Notes under the pieces: model-generated
Database searches by the model: none
Seen by the model: only the letters and a program-made list of their open reading frames with translations
What the model was told of the DNA's origin: nothing
Program-made: the position numbers and the translations under genes
Shown here: positions 1-11,344 of the stretch, one piece after another
How positions within the stretch are numbered: position 1 is the stretch's first letter
Layout of the letters: the number at the start of each line of letters is the position of its first letter
Assembly: GCF_000003815.2 (NCBI RefSeq)
Contig: NW_023365699.1
Span: forward strand, 38,443 to 66,928
Length of the DNA: 28,486 nucleotides
Direction: 5' to 3'
Source: Branchiostoma floridae
Lineage: Eukaryota; Chordata; Leptocardii; Amphioxiformes; Branchiostomatidae

Positions 1-285
1 AACCGATTAGCCAATCGTCTGCCCTATTAACACATTCGTTAGGAATAATTTCATGCGCCGTTTAGATGCAGGCTTTCGGAGGCCGACAATCAGAAAACGC
101 CAGCAATCAGCGAGCCAAAAAAAGGCCCCAGAAAGCCTGCTATGGAGGCTAACCTTAACCAAATAAAGGGAAATTCAAATATCCTACTTCTAATCCTGAT
201 TTTAAAACTACTTCAGAGGATGAGACTGTAACAGGTCTTACTTTGATGTAGACAAAGACCATGAAACATAAATCCTTTTACAACA
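1..285. other. GPS2 intron 1 (part), with a small fold-back
   Basis: No coding exon is visible on either strand. A short inverted repeat (GCAGGCTTTC at 68-77 against GAAAGCCTGC at 131-140) suggests a degraded inverted-repeat element. It ends in GGAGGCTA, a terminus also seen on the element at 5744-5980. Confidence 0.4.
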
Positions 286-291
286 TCTTAC

Positions 292-385
292 CCTGTCTCT
301 TCTTCTCTCGCTCCTTCATGATGTGAGTCTTGAGTGCAGCCAACATGGGCTGGCTCAGTTTGGGACGTTCCAGTAACGCTGGCAT
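292..385 (-). CDS. GPS2: GPS2 (G protein pathway suppressor 2), first coding exon, partial gene
   Basis: The exon encodes 31 residues beginning MPALLERPKLS and ending HIMKEREKKRQ. This is close to the N terminus of vertebrate GPS2, which also opens MPALLERPKLS and runs into a basic/acidic helix. GPS2 is known as a subunit of the nuclear NCoR/SMRT-HDAC3 corepressor complex; the N-terminal helix contacts SMRT and TBL1. The ATG is at 385-383 and an in-frame TGA lies 18 bases upstream, so the start is well fixed. A donor (CAGG/GTAAGA, intron from 291) ends the exon in phase 1, and a following GAG codon would fit the acidic stretch of GPS2. An acceptor with a good pyrimidine tract (468-470) shows that this exon also carries 82 nt of 5' UTR (386-467) joined to an unseen non-coding exon further right. 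The remaining exons lie beyond the left edge. Confidence 0.88.
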
Positions 386-545
386 CTCTATTCTTACTTC
401 TCACAGACCGAGAAAGTTGTGATACAGTGTAATTATGTGTGTTTGAGATTGCACTGTTTGTGTTCACCTGAAAGATAAAATTAAGGCATCTGATAAAGAT
501 GTGTCCATGAAGGTTACAACATTCAGATAACACAAGCAACAAGTT

Positions 546-632
546 GCTCAAGCAACTGGATGAAATTTGGAAACATTAGCTATAGTCAGATGTTTCAGAC
601 AGCAATGACAGCATCCGCTGTCTTTTGATGAA
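546..632. repeat. Dispersed repeat, copy 1 of a family also at 23989-24045
   Basis: The stretch beginning CTCAAGCAACTGGAT is followed by a GGAAAC block, then CAGATGTTTCAGA and AGCATCC. The same order of blocks appears at 23989-24045, and a partial match lies at 23565-23620. It is non-coding and presumably an old interspersed element. Confidence 0.55.
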
Positions 633-639
633 AATTAGA

Positions 640-1199
640 ATGATGATAAACATGTGAATTTACCAGCGAATTTATCTGTGGAAGAAGCAGTTGATCAGGA
701 GCGGTTCCATGGAGTGCGAACTCCTACTCAACCGAAGGACCTCTACTCTACTCTACTCATGAGGTGGAGACCAGTCTAAGAATTAGTAAGATGGTTCGAA
801 TTATTAAGATGAAGATGCTAAGATCTTAGAGAGAGATACAAATCATAAATCAACCTGAACGCTTTCAGGTACACTGTAGTTTGTATGTGAGTTTTCATAT
901 TATTTGTAAGTTACAAGTTTACAGTTTCATTGATAAGTAATAAATGAGAGATGAAAGATGGATGGGGAGGGGGGCCTGGGATCAAGGGGAGCGGTCACCC
1001 CTAACTTAAATTAGAACCGCTCGAAAGTCATACGTTTTACCTATCTAAGAGCCATACAAAGTGTATAATGATATACGCACGGTCTAAATCTCTACCGTTA
1101 CTTACAAATCTCGTCTTGAGTTTTTTGCAGAAGTGGAATTTCTAAATTTCTTCCAAAATATCTGATCTCAGACGGCCATGTTTACTATACCAGCATGCA
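640..1199. other. Intergenic DNA between GPS2 and RPL22
   Basis: No reading frame, RNA gene or clear repeat was seen here. A first non-coding GPS2 exon is expected somewhere in this stretch but could not be placed. Confidence 0.5.
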
Positions 1200-1496
1200 C
1201 CTCGGGAAATGTCCGTAAAATTTCGGTAGTTTCCGGAAATGTTCGTAAATTTTCGGCAGTTTCCGGAAACTCAGATAATTCTCGTCAAAATTTAATTATC
1301 TCGCATAAAAGTGGATATTTTTTTACATATATTTATTTCTCTATTATGAATTAAGAAATTCTGGAAATATCTTTTATCTATATTAAGTATTGATAGAATT
1401 TTAAGTTATCGGATATCTTCGGCAACCCGTCGGTACTTTCCGGTCACAAGGTCACCCCCCGCGAAGCCACGTTCGGTCTCTCTCCCACTGCCCATC
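1200..1496 (+). promoter_or_regulatory. RPL22 promoter and 5' UTR (probably bidirectional with GPS2)
   Basis: A 30-bp unit is repeated 2.2 times (1205-1234, 1235-1264, partial from 1265). Each junction forms the palindrome TTCCGGAA (1231-1238 and 1261-1268), the core of an ETS/GABP site. A third TTCCGG lies at 1437-1442. Just before the ATG, the pyrimidine run TCTCTCTCCC (about 1476-1485) is a plausible 5'-TOP start typical of ribosomal protein mRNAs. The GPS2 ATG lies 1.1 kb away on the other strand with no gene between. The promoter role is inferred from position and motifs. Confidence 0.5.
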
Positions 1497-4102
<2,606 letters not shown>

Positions 4103-4200
4103 GTACCGGGAGGCTGAGATGATCGCTCCGGTGCAGTGGGCAAGCCTGTGTGTACACACGTCATGAAACATACACTGTACTTGTACATCCTCTGAGAGAT

Positions 4201-4206
4201 ATTAAA
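4201..4206 (+). terminator. RPL22 polyadenylation signal (ATTAAA)
   Basis: ATTAAA lies 98 bases after the stop codon and is followed by a GT/T-rich downstream element (TTGTTGTGCTTGTTGTGTC). No AATAAA is seen nearby. Confidence 0.7.
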
Positions 4207-4552
4207 TGTCTCCATTATACTTGTTGTGCTTGTTGTGTCTTTTTTGTGTGTTTCTACCTTGTACTTTTTACGAGAGAGGAGGCAAAGATATTTCTGTGTG
4301 TTCACTTGTGCTCTTAATACAGCAGTTATCTCACTGTTATCTCAAGTATGGCACATTGGCAACCTCTTGCAGTCATTTAATTCGACAGAGCACATGACAT
4401 ATTTCATCAGTACATCATGACAAATATTTTTTACACTGTGTTTTGTTGCCCTTTAAGTTATACTTGTATGTTATGTATGACAAACCCATTATTAAGTCAA
4501 GGAGAACACAATTCCAGTTTGTGCCAAGCCAATGTGCTGTAGCCCAGTGAGA

Positions 4553-4755
4553 TACTGTAAATGCAGAAATGTTCGCTGTTGATTAATGTTCGCGGCGACC
4601 ACTTCACCGCGAATTTAAAATCACCGCGAACATTTTTCTACTATAGTATTAGACTGCAGTCTATGGTATTACCGCGAAATTAAAACCACCGCGAAAAGTC
4701 ATTTTTCCCGCTACCGTGAAATTAAATCCCCGCAAACTTAAATGCATTTACAGTA
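4553..4755. mobile_element. MITE with TA target duplication and CTGTAAATGCA termini
   Basis: The termini TACTGTAAATGCA (4553-4565) and TGCATTTACAGTA (4743-4755) are perfect inverted repeats. The interior is built from repeated short CGCGAA / TTCGCG blocks (ACCGCGAA appears several times on both arms), so the whole 203 bp folds back imperfectly. The outer TA at each end fits a Tc1/mariner-type target site. There is no coding capacity. Confidence 0.8.
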
Positions 4756-5005
4756 CTTGCTGAAAGCTAGTCCTGTTGAGCAAACCTTGTAATCCAGTCT
4801 TGCGCAGCTTTGCAACCAACGAAGAAAACTGATGCGTACAAGCTGCATATGCGAACAGAATTATTTGATTTGTATCACTCACACCATCAGAAACCTTTCT
4901 CTTAATAAGTGTGGTGGGTTTGAGATGTAGCTGTCATGAAACATGAGACCTCTATTAAGGCCAGGTGCTCATCAACACACAAGTAGAGTGAAGAAGGTAT
5001 AAAGG

Positions 5006-5170
5006 TAGTCTCCAAGCAGACCCTACAGTGCCTTAGAAATAGTATCAAAGCTGGCAAGGTACCAGGTGCCCGTTTGACCCCCTTAGCCGGCTATCTCCCT
5101 TTGTTCGGCTATACTCCTTTGCCAGCTTTGATACTATTTCAAAGGCACCGTAGGGTCTGCTTGGAGACTA
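5006..5170. mobile_element. 165-bp MITE, family A copy 1, with perfect 9-bp target duplication
   Basis: The element begins TAGTCTCCAAGCAGACCC and ends with its inverted complement. The arms of about 60 bp share the internal block AGTATCAAAGCTGG. It is flanked on both sides by GTATAAAGG (4997-5005 and 5171-5179), a perfect 9-bp target site duplication. Long arms with a 9-bp duplication are typical of Mutator-like elements. A second copy is at 17022-17192. Confidence 0.88.
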
Positions 5171-5515
5171 GTATAAAGGGCTCAACATGAGACCTGTCAG
5201 GGATTCAAACTCAGTAAATGCATGTTTTGAGCTACCAAACCTAACAAGAAGGCTACCACAATCTCTAAGACTAAGTAAGAGAAATAGTGTGATGCAAGTG
5301 AGCAAAGTAATGCTTGGACAGTTTGTCAAATATTTTATTTCATTGATACACATGTTTGTCAAGTACAATTCCAATGCAACGAGAAATCTCACACTGAAGT
5401 AAGTACATTACAGCTGCCAGTATTAAGTATACAGTATATGGTATCAACAAAGATAAAAATGATTCTCTTTATTCCCTGAAAGACTAGTTCAATCCTAATT
5501 CTAACAATATATATC

Positions 5516-5583
5516 ATACATTAAAAGTTAAAACATGTATAGTCGATCTATACATTAAAAGTTAAAACATGTATAGTCGATCT
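5516..5583. repeat. 34-bp tandem duplication
   Basis: The unit beginning ATACATTAAAAGTTAAAAC is repeated twice with no mismatch across nearly the whole length (5516-5549 and 5550-5583). Confidence 0.9.
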
Positions 5584-5743
5584 GGTAGAATAGGATGTAT
5601 ACTAGGTATGAAGAGAACAAATACCAGAACACACGAATGAAATAATGGTCAGGTACTGGTAAGTACACAAGTTACATTGTTGAAATGCTTTCTAGCAGCT
5701 TATTCTCAGTGCCAGTTTCTAGAGCACTGTCGCAGGCAATATC

Positions 5744-5980
5744 TAGCCTCCTTTGCAGATTTCGAGCGGGGCTTTCTTGTATTTTATGAGGGTTGAGAGG
5801 CGCTGGTTTGCGATTTACATTGTTGACTAAATACTGTTTTCTAATACAGTGGTAGGGAGTTTGGCAGGCCTTGACCCTTTCCTGGTATTAGAAAACCTTA
5901 TTCAACCTTGAAAATCGCAAACTCCCGCCATTAAATATAAGCCAGCCCCACTAGAAAGTATAAGTCTGCGAAGGAGGCTA
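5744..5980. mobile_element. 237-bp inverted-repeat element (MITE), 3' of the death-receptor gene
   Basis: The termini are TAGCCTCCTTTGCAGA and TCTGCGAAGGAGGCTA. The arms stay alignable for about 100 bp (GTTTGCGATTT and TTTTCTAATAC are shared). No clean target duplication is seen, only GCAAT near both sides. The right end lies 17 bp beyond the death-receptor stop codon, so the element would form the start of that gene's 3' UTR. GGAGGCTA ends also occur near 140-149, 3557 and 20335. Confidence 0.75.
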
Positions 5981-5997
5981 TGCAATGCATTCTTGAT

Positions 5998-8524
5998 TCA
6001 GCCAGCATAGGCCACACGCCGTTGTGGCTGTCTATATTGCACAAGTATATCAGGTAGCAGTTTGATTCTTTCAGCAACAATATCATCCCTTAAGTCATCT
6101 CTTTTCTGTGGACTCTTAACCGAGTGCCAGCCATGGTACTTCAGCTTTGCTTCCCCTCTCAACTCTTCAGCTTGGTTATTGATTATCTCCTGTATTTGGT
6201 AGTCATCCAGTCCCACTCTTCTTCCAAATGTTGCAAAGTCCACTTCCTTCACGGCTTCTTGGTAGATAGATGCTACTTCTGTGGTAAAGAAAGAACAGTG
6301 AATTGATAAAGCATGGTGATTTAATAAAGGGAAAATTTACCGTTTACACAAATGTATTTCAAGTTACGGAAATGCCACTTTTCTGAACTACAAGGAAATT
6401 AAAAAGGGTGGGTTCACACGTGTGTATATATTCAAGTCCGTATGAGGTCCATATTGACTTCTTAGCCTCTACCAGGCTCCACAAGTCACTGGAACAAATT
6501 AGACAGATAACATGCCAGAGAAGTTTAGCTAGGTCGCAAACCATATTTTATTTTCCAGTGACCTGTGGAGCCTGGTAGATGTTAAGAACCCCATACGAAC
6601 TTGAAAATATACACACGTGTGAACAGAACAACTTAACATACCTCTTAGAAAGTCATTTTCACCAGGTACATCCACAGACGCTGGTTTGCTTTTCTTCATC
6701 GTGGAGAGATCTTCCTGGTTGGAGGTGCTTTTCGTATTTCTGGTAGCACGTGACTTCAGCACATACAATGTCGACACGCCTATGATCAATAGCACTGCCG
6801 GCAACTCTCTCGACAAGTTGAGGCATTTAGAGATGCAGGTCCTTTGAGAAGATAAGCAATAAATATCAAAACCGAGAGTTCCGCTGCAATACAACATAAA
6901 GTCGCTAGGAGACCTATTATCGAAAGTGACCTTTGTTAAACCGAGCCCTATCCATCTACCAAAATAACTGTTTGAATCTATCCACAGCTTCTCGAGTTAT
7001 TCTGTAAACAAAAACAAATACAGACACACAAATATACGCTAAACATTTTTTTGGTGAAAGTAACTAGATATATGTCCATGAGAGGGAGAGACGCATTGCA
7101 GAATATTCCTTCTTATAAACGTGAGAATTTTTTGCTTAAACTCTTTTTAGGATGGATTGCACATTAGGCCACAGCAAGTAAATTTTATGGATGACATCAG
7201 CACGCGCATTAATTTTCGCCTGATTTCAGAAAAAAAAACAAGATTTTTTTTTCTGCAGGGATGGTCAACATGACGATAAAGTTCCAAAATGAGCAAATAT
7301 GTTGTATTGTAGAATATTAATTGTACTTGTAGAAGTGACACTTGCGAGGTACCAAGGGCTGTAGTTGTAGAAATGAAAATTACTGGATAGTTGTAAAAGT
7401 GACACCAATAAGGCAATATGTAAGCCATGAGTGTGGGTACCAACTTTGGTGATGCCAGTCTACCACACTAGTGTCACTTTTACCACACCAGTACATGTCT
7501 TAAATACAGGAATGAATGCCTTATTGGCTCTGATACCATATTTCGTCCCGTTAAATCTTGTTACAACATTCATCACAACTTTATGGTGCCTATTTTTGAA
7601 AATGTAGCCATCTTGTTTTTTTTCACCCATCTTGTTTTTTTTTCGCCCTATTGCACTATTTTTGCAGTCTGCGGAGGATGTCATCCATAAAATTTACTTG
7701 CTGTGGCCTTACTTACATCACTAGGCCATGACGCTGGTAGGGACCAATGTCAGGGATTGAGCTCCCATGTGTCTTGCCTGTTTTGTAGAAAGCACAGTTT
7801 TCTGTAGCCTGCAACATAAAAATCAATGTTACTACGTTTCCGTTACTGTTTGTACGTAGGTTCAATGAATGGATGCGGCGTATCGCAATAGCATACAGGC
7901 CCATGTGATTATTGCTGCTCATTTTCATAAACAATTGTGTGTCTCCAAACTATGTCCTAACAAATGTAAGTAATTAAGATGAATAGAATTTTTGACAAAT
8001 GGTGACTGTAGTGCGAGTCGATGCCTCGCATGGCTTCAGCATAGCGGAAAAATACAAATAAGCGTAATTAAAGTTTCTGACGCTGAATTATCACATATCA
8101 TTGCCAAACAAATCTATACTATATCACCTTGTTTAGCCAGTAGGTACCTATCTGAGTAATAACGTGGCTGTTGTAAGTTGCCCGAGGCATCTCCTGGAAT
8201 ACGGGACCCCCATTTTACGTCCCTTCCGAAAAACGAATGCAGCTCTACCCAGGATTCCACTCCCCGGAACTCTCCTATCAGTATCCAACAAGTTGGAGCC
8301 AACTGTGAAGCCGCTGCCAACTTGGCTGAGCTACAAAGACGTCTGTCAAATCTTACCTCGCACACTCTGCAAGGCTGGCAAGTAGAAACACAGCTCTCCG
8401 CTTCTTTCACTTCTCCAAGGGGACTTGAGCCCTTCCGTTCCATGCAAGCGATCAGGATGCAGAGCAAGATTACAACGACCATTCCCAGGACGGGACTTGA
8501 CTCAGTGCGGTGTCCTAGACCCAT
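5998..8524 (-). CDS. Small TNFR-like death receptor: signal peptide, Cys-rich stub, one TM, death domain
   Basis: The four exons (8524-8357, 7808-7717, 6841-6642, 6278-5998) join in frame through good GT-AG sites (GTAAGA, GTAAGT and GTATGT donors) into 246 residues. Residues 12-27 are a hydrophobic signal-peptide core. Residues 45-93 hold seven cysteines (45, 49, 52, 55, 61, 89, 93). Residues 101-115 (LPAVLLIIGVSTLYVL region) are the membrane span, followed by basic KSRATR. Residues about 160-235 resemble the Fas death domain: FGRRVGLDDYQIQEI aligns with its GFVRKNG..IDEI segment, and the invariant Trp is in YHGWH (residue 204). The family role is ligand-triggered assembly of FADD-like adaptors. 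The ectodomain of about 70 residues is far shorter than usual TNF receptors, roughly one incomplete repeat. The ATG at 8524 was chosen because the frame upstream has no other Met. An adaptor with an N-terminal anchor is the alternative. Confidence 0.75.
6411..6625. mobile_element. Inverted-repeat element in intron 3 of the death-receptor gene
   Basis: The arms are 6411-6500 and 6545-6625. The left arm begins GGTTCACACGTGTGTATAT and the right arm ends in its complement. Both carry the block CTACCAGGCTCCAC and its inverse, ending in CAGTGAC. The loop is about 45 bp. Its right end is about 15 bp from the exon 3 donor at 6641. No target duplication was identified. Confidence 0.7.
7167..7708. mobile_element. 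Non-autonomous Harbinger-like element in intron 2 of the death-receptor gene
   Basis: Terminal inverted repeats of 32 bp, beginning GGCCACAGCAAGTAAATT, are perfect (7167-7198 and 7677-7708). Weaker inner similarity includes A-runs and TTTTCGCC. The element is flanked by TTA on both sides (7164-7166 and 7709-7711). A 3-bp TTA/TAA duplication with GGCC termini is typical of PIF/Harbinger elements. No transposase frame is present. The right duplication overlaps position +6 of the exon 2 donor. Confidence 0.65.
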
Positions 8525-8561
8525 GGCGACTGTCGGTAAAAAGTGCACAACTGGGTTTTAG

Positions 8562-8772
8562 TACTCTCCAAGCAGAGGTTAGGCTCCGGCTGTTTTTTAA
8601 CGTTTTTTTAGTCGTCTTTATCGGGCTTTCTATTTTGTCATTTANNNNNNNNNNNNNNNNNNNNNNNNNNNNNNNNNNNNNNNNNNNNNNNNNNNNNNNN
8701 NNNNNNNNNNNNNNNNNNNNNNNNNNNNNNNNNNNNNNNNNNNNAACAGCCGGAGCCTAACCTCTGAGAGTA
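8562..8772. mobile_element. MITE related to family A, 5' of the death-receptor start, interior lost in a gap
   Basis: The left end is TACTCTCCAAGCAGAGG followed by TTAGGCTCCGGCTG. The right end is CAGCCGGAGCC, TAACCTCTG, AGAGTA, its inverse with a 5-bp deletion (the CTTGG block is missing). The flanks GGGTTTTAG (8553-8561) and GGTTTTTAG (8773-8781) are a 9-bp duplication with one mismatch. The terminal TCTCCAAGCAGA is shared with the copies at 5006 and 17022, so the same transposase probably mobilised them. The left end is 37 bp upstream of the death-receptor ATG. Confidence 0.8.
8645..8744. other. Assembly gap, 100 N
   Basis: A run of exactly 100 unknown bases inside the hairpin MITE, a place where assembly would be expected to fail. 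The true size is unknown. Confidence 0.99.
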
Positions 8773-8781
8773 GGTTTTTAG

Positions 8782-9663
8782 TACATATCCACTATGATGT
8801 AGGTTGCATCACAACAGCGACATCACGACCACTTATTAACTACTATTAATAGATTACTACTAGTCATTTTTGAGGCATCCTCCTAACGCCCGGTCCCCAT
8901 CGGCATTAGCACAAGTCGTTTTGACACGACCGTGGTCCCTCTGCGTAGGAGAATGTTTTGAGGATGATAGAGAAGTAGGCGATCTCCAAGCAGAAGTTGG
9001 AAGGAAAAATCGTAACATTTTCTGACTTCTGTTTTTCTAAAACTCAACATGTGGAAAATGCGGGGAACTGGTGAACGTTTCGATTGTTTCTTTCAACATC
9101 TGATAAGCTAGGAGTCTGCAATTATGATACGTAATGTTTTAGGTGGAAAGTCTCCAGCAACTGACAAGATAATACCTATTTGATTAGATTTGACGGGCTT
9201 GAAGTGTGCGATTGACGGTAAAAATTATTGATATTGATAATGCAAATATCAGTATTACGGATTTAGGAGGAATAGTGGATAGTGGAATAACAAGGGCAAC
9301 ACAAGGTTCTAGTCTACAATAATACGATTGTACATTAGCTATTATGACCCATTGCACACCTGTAGCGTATCAACTCATCCCTATATTACTTCAACGCTAG
9401 TAAAAATCAACTTCGAACACATAAAACATCCCAACTATAAAGAGGGGTTCAATAAGGTTTGACTTCATACTATGCTAAGCTATACCCTTAAACAAACGGA
9501 TGCGAATACGTGTACATTGCTAACGGTGAGTTCGGTAATAACGAACCTATATACACATACCTGTAAACACCGTTTGGAAGAGCGGCAGCGCAACGTTACC
9601 TACGTTTGACGGTTGTTTCCAGTAGTGAGGGAGTGGCGGAACCTTCTAGTAAGTTGCAACACT
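8782..9663. other. Intergenic DNA, solitary MITE terminus
   Basis: The only recognisable item is a lone GATCTCCAAGCAGAAG (about 8980-8995), resembling the family A terminus without a matching inverse end nearby. No convincing coding exon was seen. Confidence 0.45.
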
Positions 9664-9751
9664 GTGTGGAAATTCCCTACCAATATGAAGAAAGACTACG
9701 GAGGGGATTTCCGTAGTAGAGTTTCTGTATGAATCATGGGGATTTCCACAC
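9664..9751. promoter_or_regulatory. Fold-back with three perfect NF-kappaB consensus sites
   Basis: Three matches to GGGRNWYYCC lie within 80 bp: 9668-9677 (GGAAATTCCC, minus strand), 9703-9712 and 9738-9747 (both GGGGATTTCC, plus strand). The outer two sit in inverted arms (GTGTGGAAATTCCC and GGGGATTTCCACAC). The middle one is in a 7-bp-stem hairpin (CTACGGA and TCCGTAG). The cluster lies about 1.1 kb upstream of the death receptor and about 1.7 kb upstream of the TAZ gene's start codon. Function is inferred from motif match only. Confidence 0.5.
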
Positions 9752-11344
9752 TTCCGCTTTATGTTACGTATGGGAATACCCGACTTCTTCGATTCGGATT
9801 TTGTTTAAGGGCTCGAATCTTCAATAACTGCTAAAAGAACATTTCAGCCTTTGCCACATAAAATATACACGTCTTTCCTGTACTGTATTGCAGATATTTT
9901 GAGTTTATATCGAGTTTTTCTTGTCAGGAGCCGTTGTTTTTAGCGGCGACGTGTTTGCGATGAGGTCACCAGGTGTGCATGATCACGTGCCCAACAGCCA
10001 ATGGCCGGCCAGATAAACAGTTACCTCACTTGCCTTTCCCCACTGACGCCACGAATGTAAAAATAACATGGAAAGTCCCTAAAATGACGATACTTGCGCG
10101 CATGTACCCAAAAGTTCGATTCATTATTCTTCAGACTATGGAAGGAGAAACAGGTAAGGCTGTTCAAACGCAAACGTACCAAAATTTCAACTCTTAAGGC
10201 AGACTCTTTCTTCTTGTGACGACCCGGAAGGGGATAGAGCTTTGAACTTTAACTTCTTTTCACCCTCGCCTTTGTGCTGGGAAAGGTGTACCCAGTTTCT
10301 AAACTTGCTACGCACCAGCTTGATATCTGGGTAGGTAAATACTGTAAAAGGAGTATAGCAATTGGGAATAGTGGCAGGCCGCGATACAACTATAAATGTA
10401 GGGGCAGACGTGACCCTGAAATAGCACAGGATACGGCAAAGGCGACCTGAGTTTTAAAGTGTAACAGGTAGGAAAGTTCGGACATAAACAGATAGTACAA
10501 AGACCGCAGGGGAGGGGGGCGGCACTTAACAGAGATTCGACTAAAAAAGTGAAAGCAATACTAAAAATGGTTTTAACGCAAACAGAAGAAGAGTGGTTTT
10601 CACTTGAAGTTTGTGTAACTTCGAAATGCTCCTGTGTATTGTATGAGCGTTTGAATTTGGCCATGTTATCATTTGTGGACCATGCCATCACATTTTTCAC
10701 ATCCAGCATTAGAGTTAATTATGCCAAACTTTCACGTTAGCCGCAAGAAAATACAGCCAGTCGTCGGTAAAATTGGTACAAACGTCTTCTTAGGATATAA
10801 TGTTATTTTTTATTACTTTTATCGTTGTCAAAAATCACGGTAGCAACCTACCAACTGACGACCGAAACTACGTCACTACCATAAATAGTAACCGGGACTT
10901 TCCGATCGGGCAAGTAGAACTGGACTCATCCAGTTTAGACTTAGAACATTCCCCACTCTTTAGATCTAAAAGGGAGAACGTGTTTGTGTTTTTATAGGTG
11001 GGTTGTTGTTCACATAACTTTTGGGTCAGTTCCTTGGACTGAATATAAACACCATTGTTTTTATTTCTCAATCTTTGAAGGTCATATCCACAGAGGCCGG
11101 TGTCATTCTCGTTTCAGAAGCATTGGTCGAAAGACAAGGCATACAAACCGAGTTGGGCACTGTCTGTTTCTACGTGCGTTTCTAAGCTGGACTTGGAAGG
11201 TCACCAGAGGGACACATGCTCTCAACAAGTATAGTTAGAGAACAAATGAGTCCCATGCCATCATCCTGACCGAGAGTTTTCTTTCCTGTGTTGACATCAA
11301 CAGAGAACTACAACCGTTTCACCGAGCACCCGGACGACGTGAAA
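9752..11344 (+). other. Upstream region of the TAZ gene, possible non-coding first exon
   Basis: A good donor (AAACAG/GTAAGG, intron from 10154) could end a first non-coding exon starting around 9.9-10.1 kb. An acceptor (CATCAACAG, ending near 11304) opens the exon that holds the start codon. A CACGTG E-box lies at about 9983. The frames visible in between have no recognisable domain and are not called. Confidence 0.35.

Noticed and set aside
1205-1275. CRISPR-like repeats
   Set aside because: The 30-bp units are directly adjacent without spacers and the genome is eukaryotic.
8525-8548. Longer N terminus for the death receptor beginning at 8548
   Set aside because: The codon at 8548 is GTG, not ATG. 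The ATG at 8524 directly precedes a good signal-peptide core.
9973-10197. Coding first exon of the TAZ gene
   Set aside because: A good donor exists inside it, but the frame has no domain and no fixed start; kept only as a possible non-coding exon.
10308-10709. 133-codon open frame on the minus strand
   Set aside because: No domain, no heptads, no plausible splice pattern, and unremarkable composition; consistent with a chance frame in non-coding DNA.
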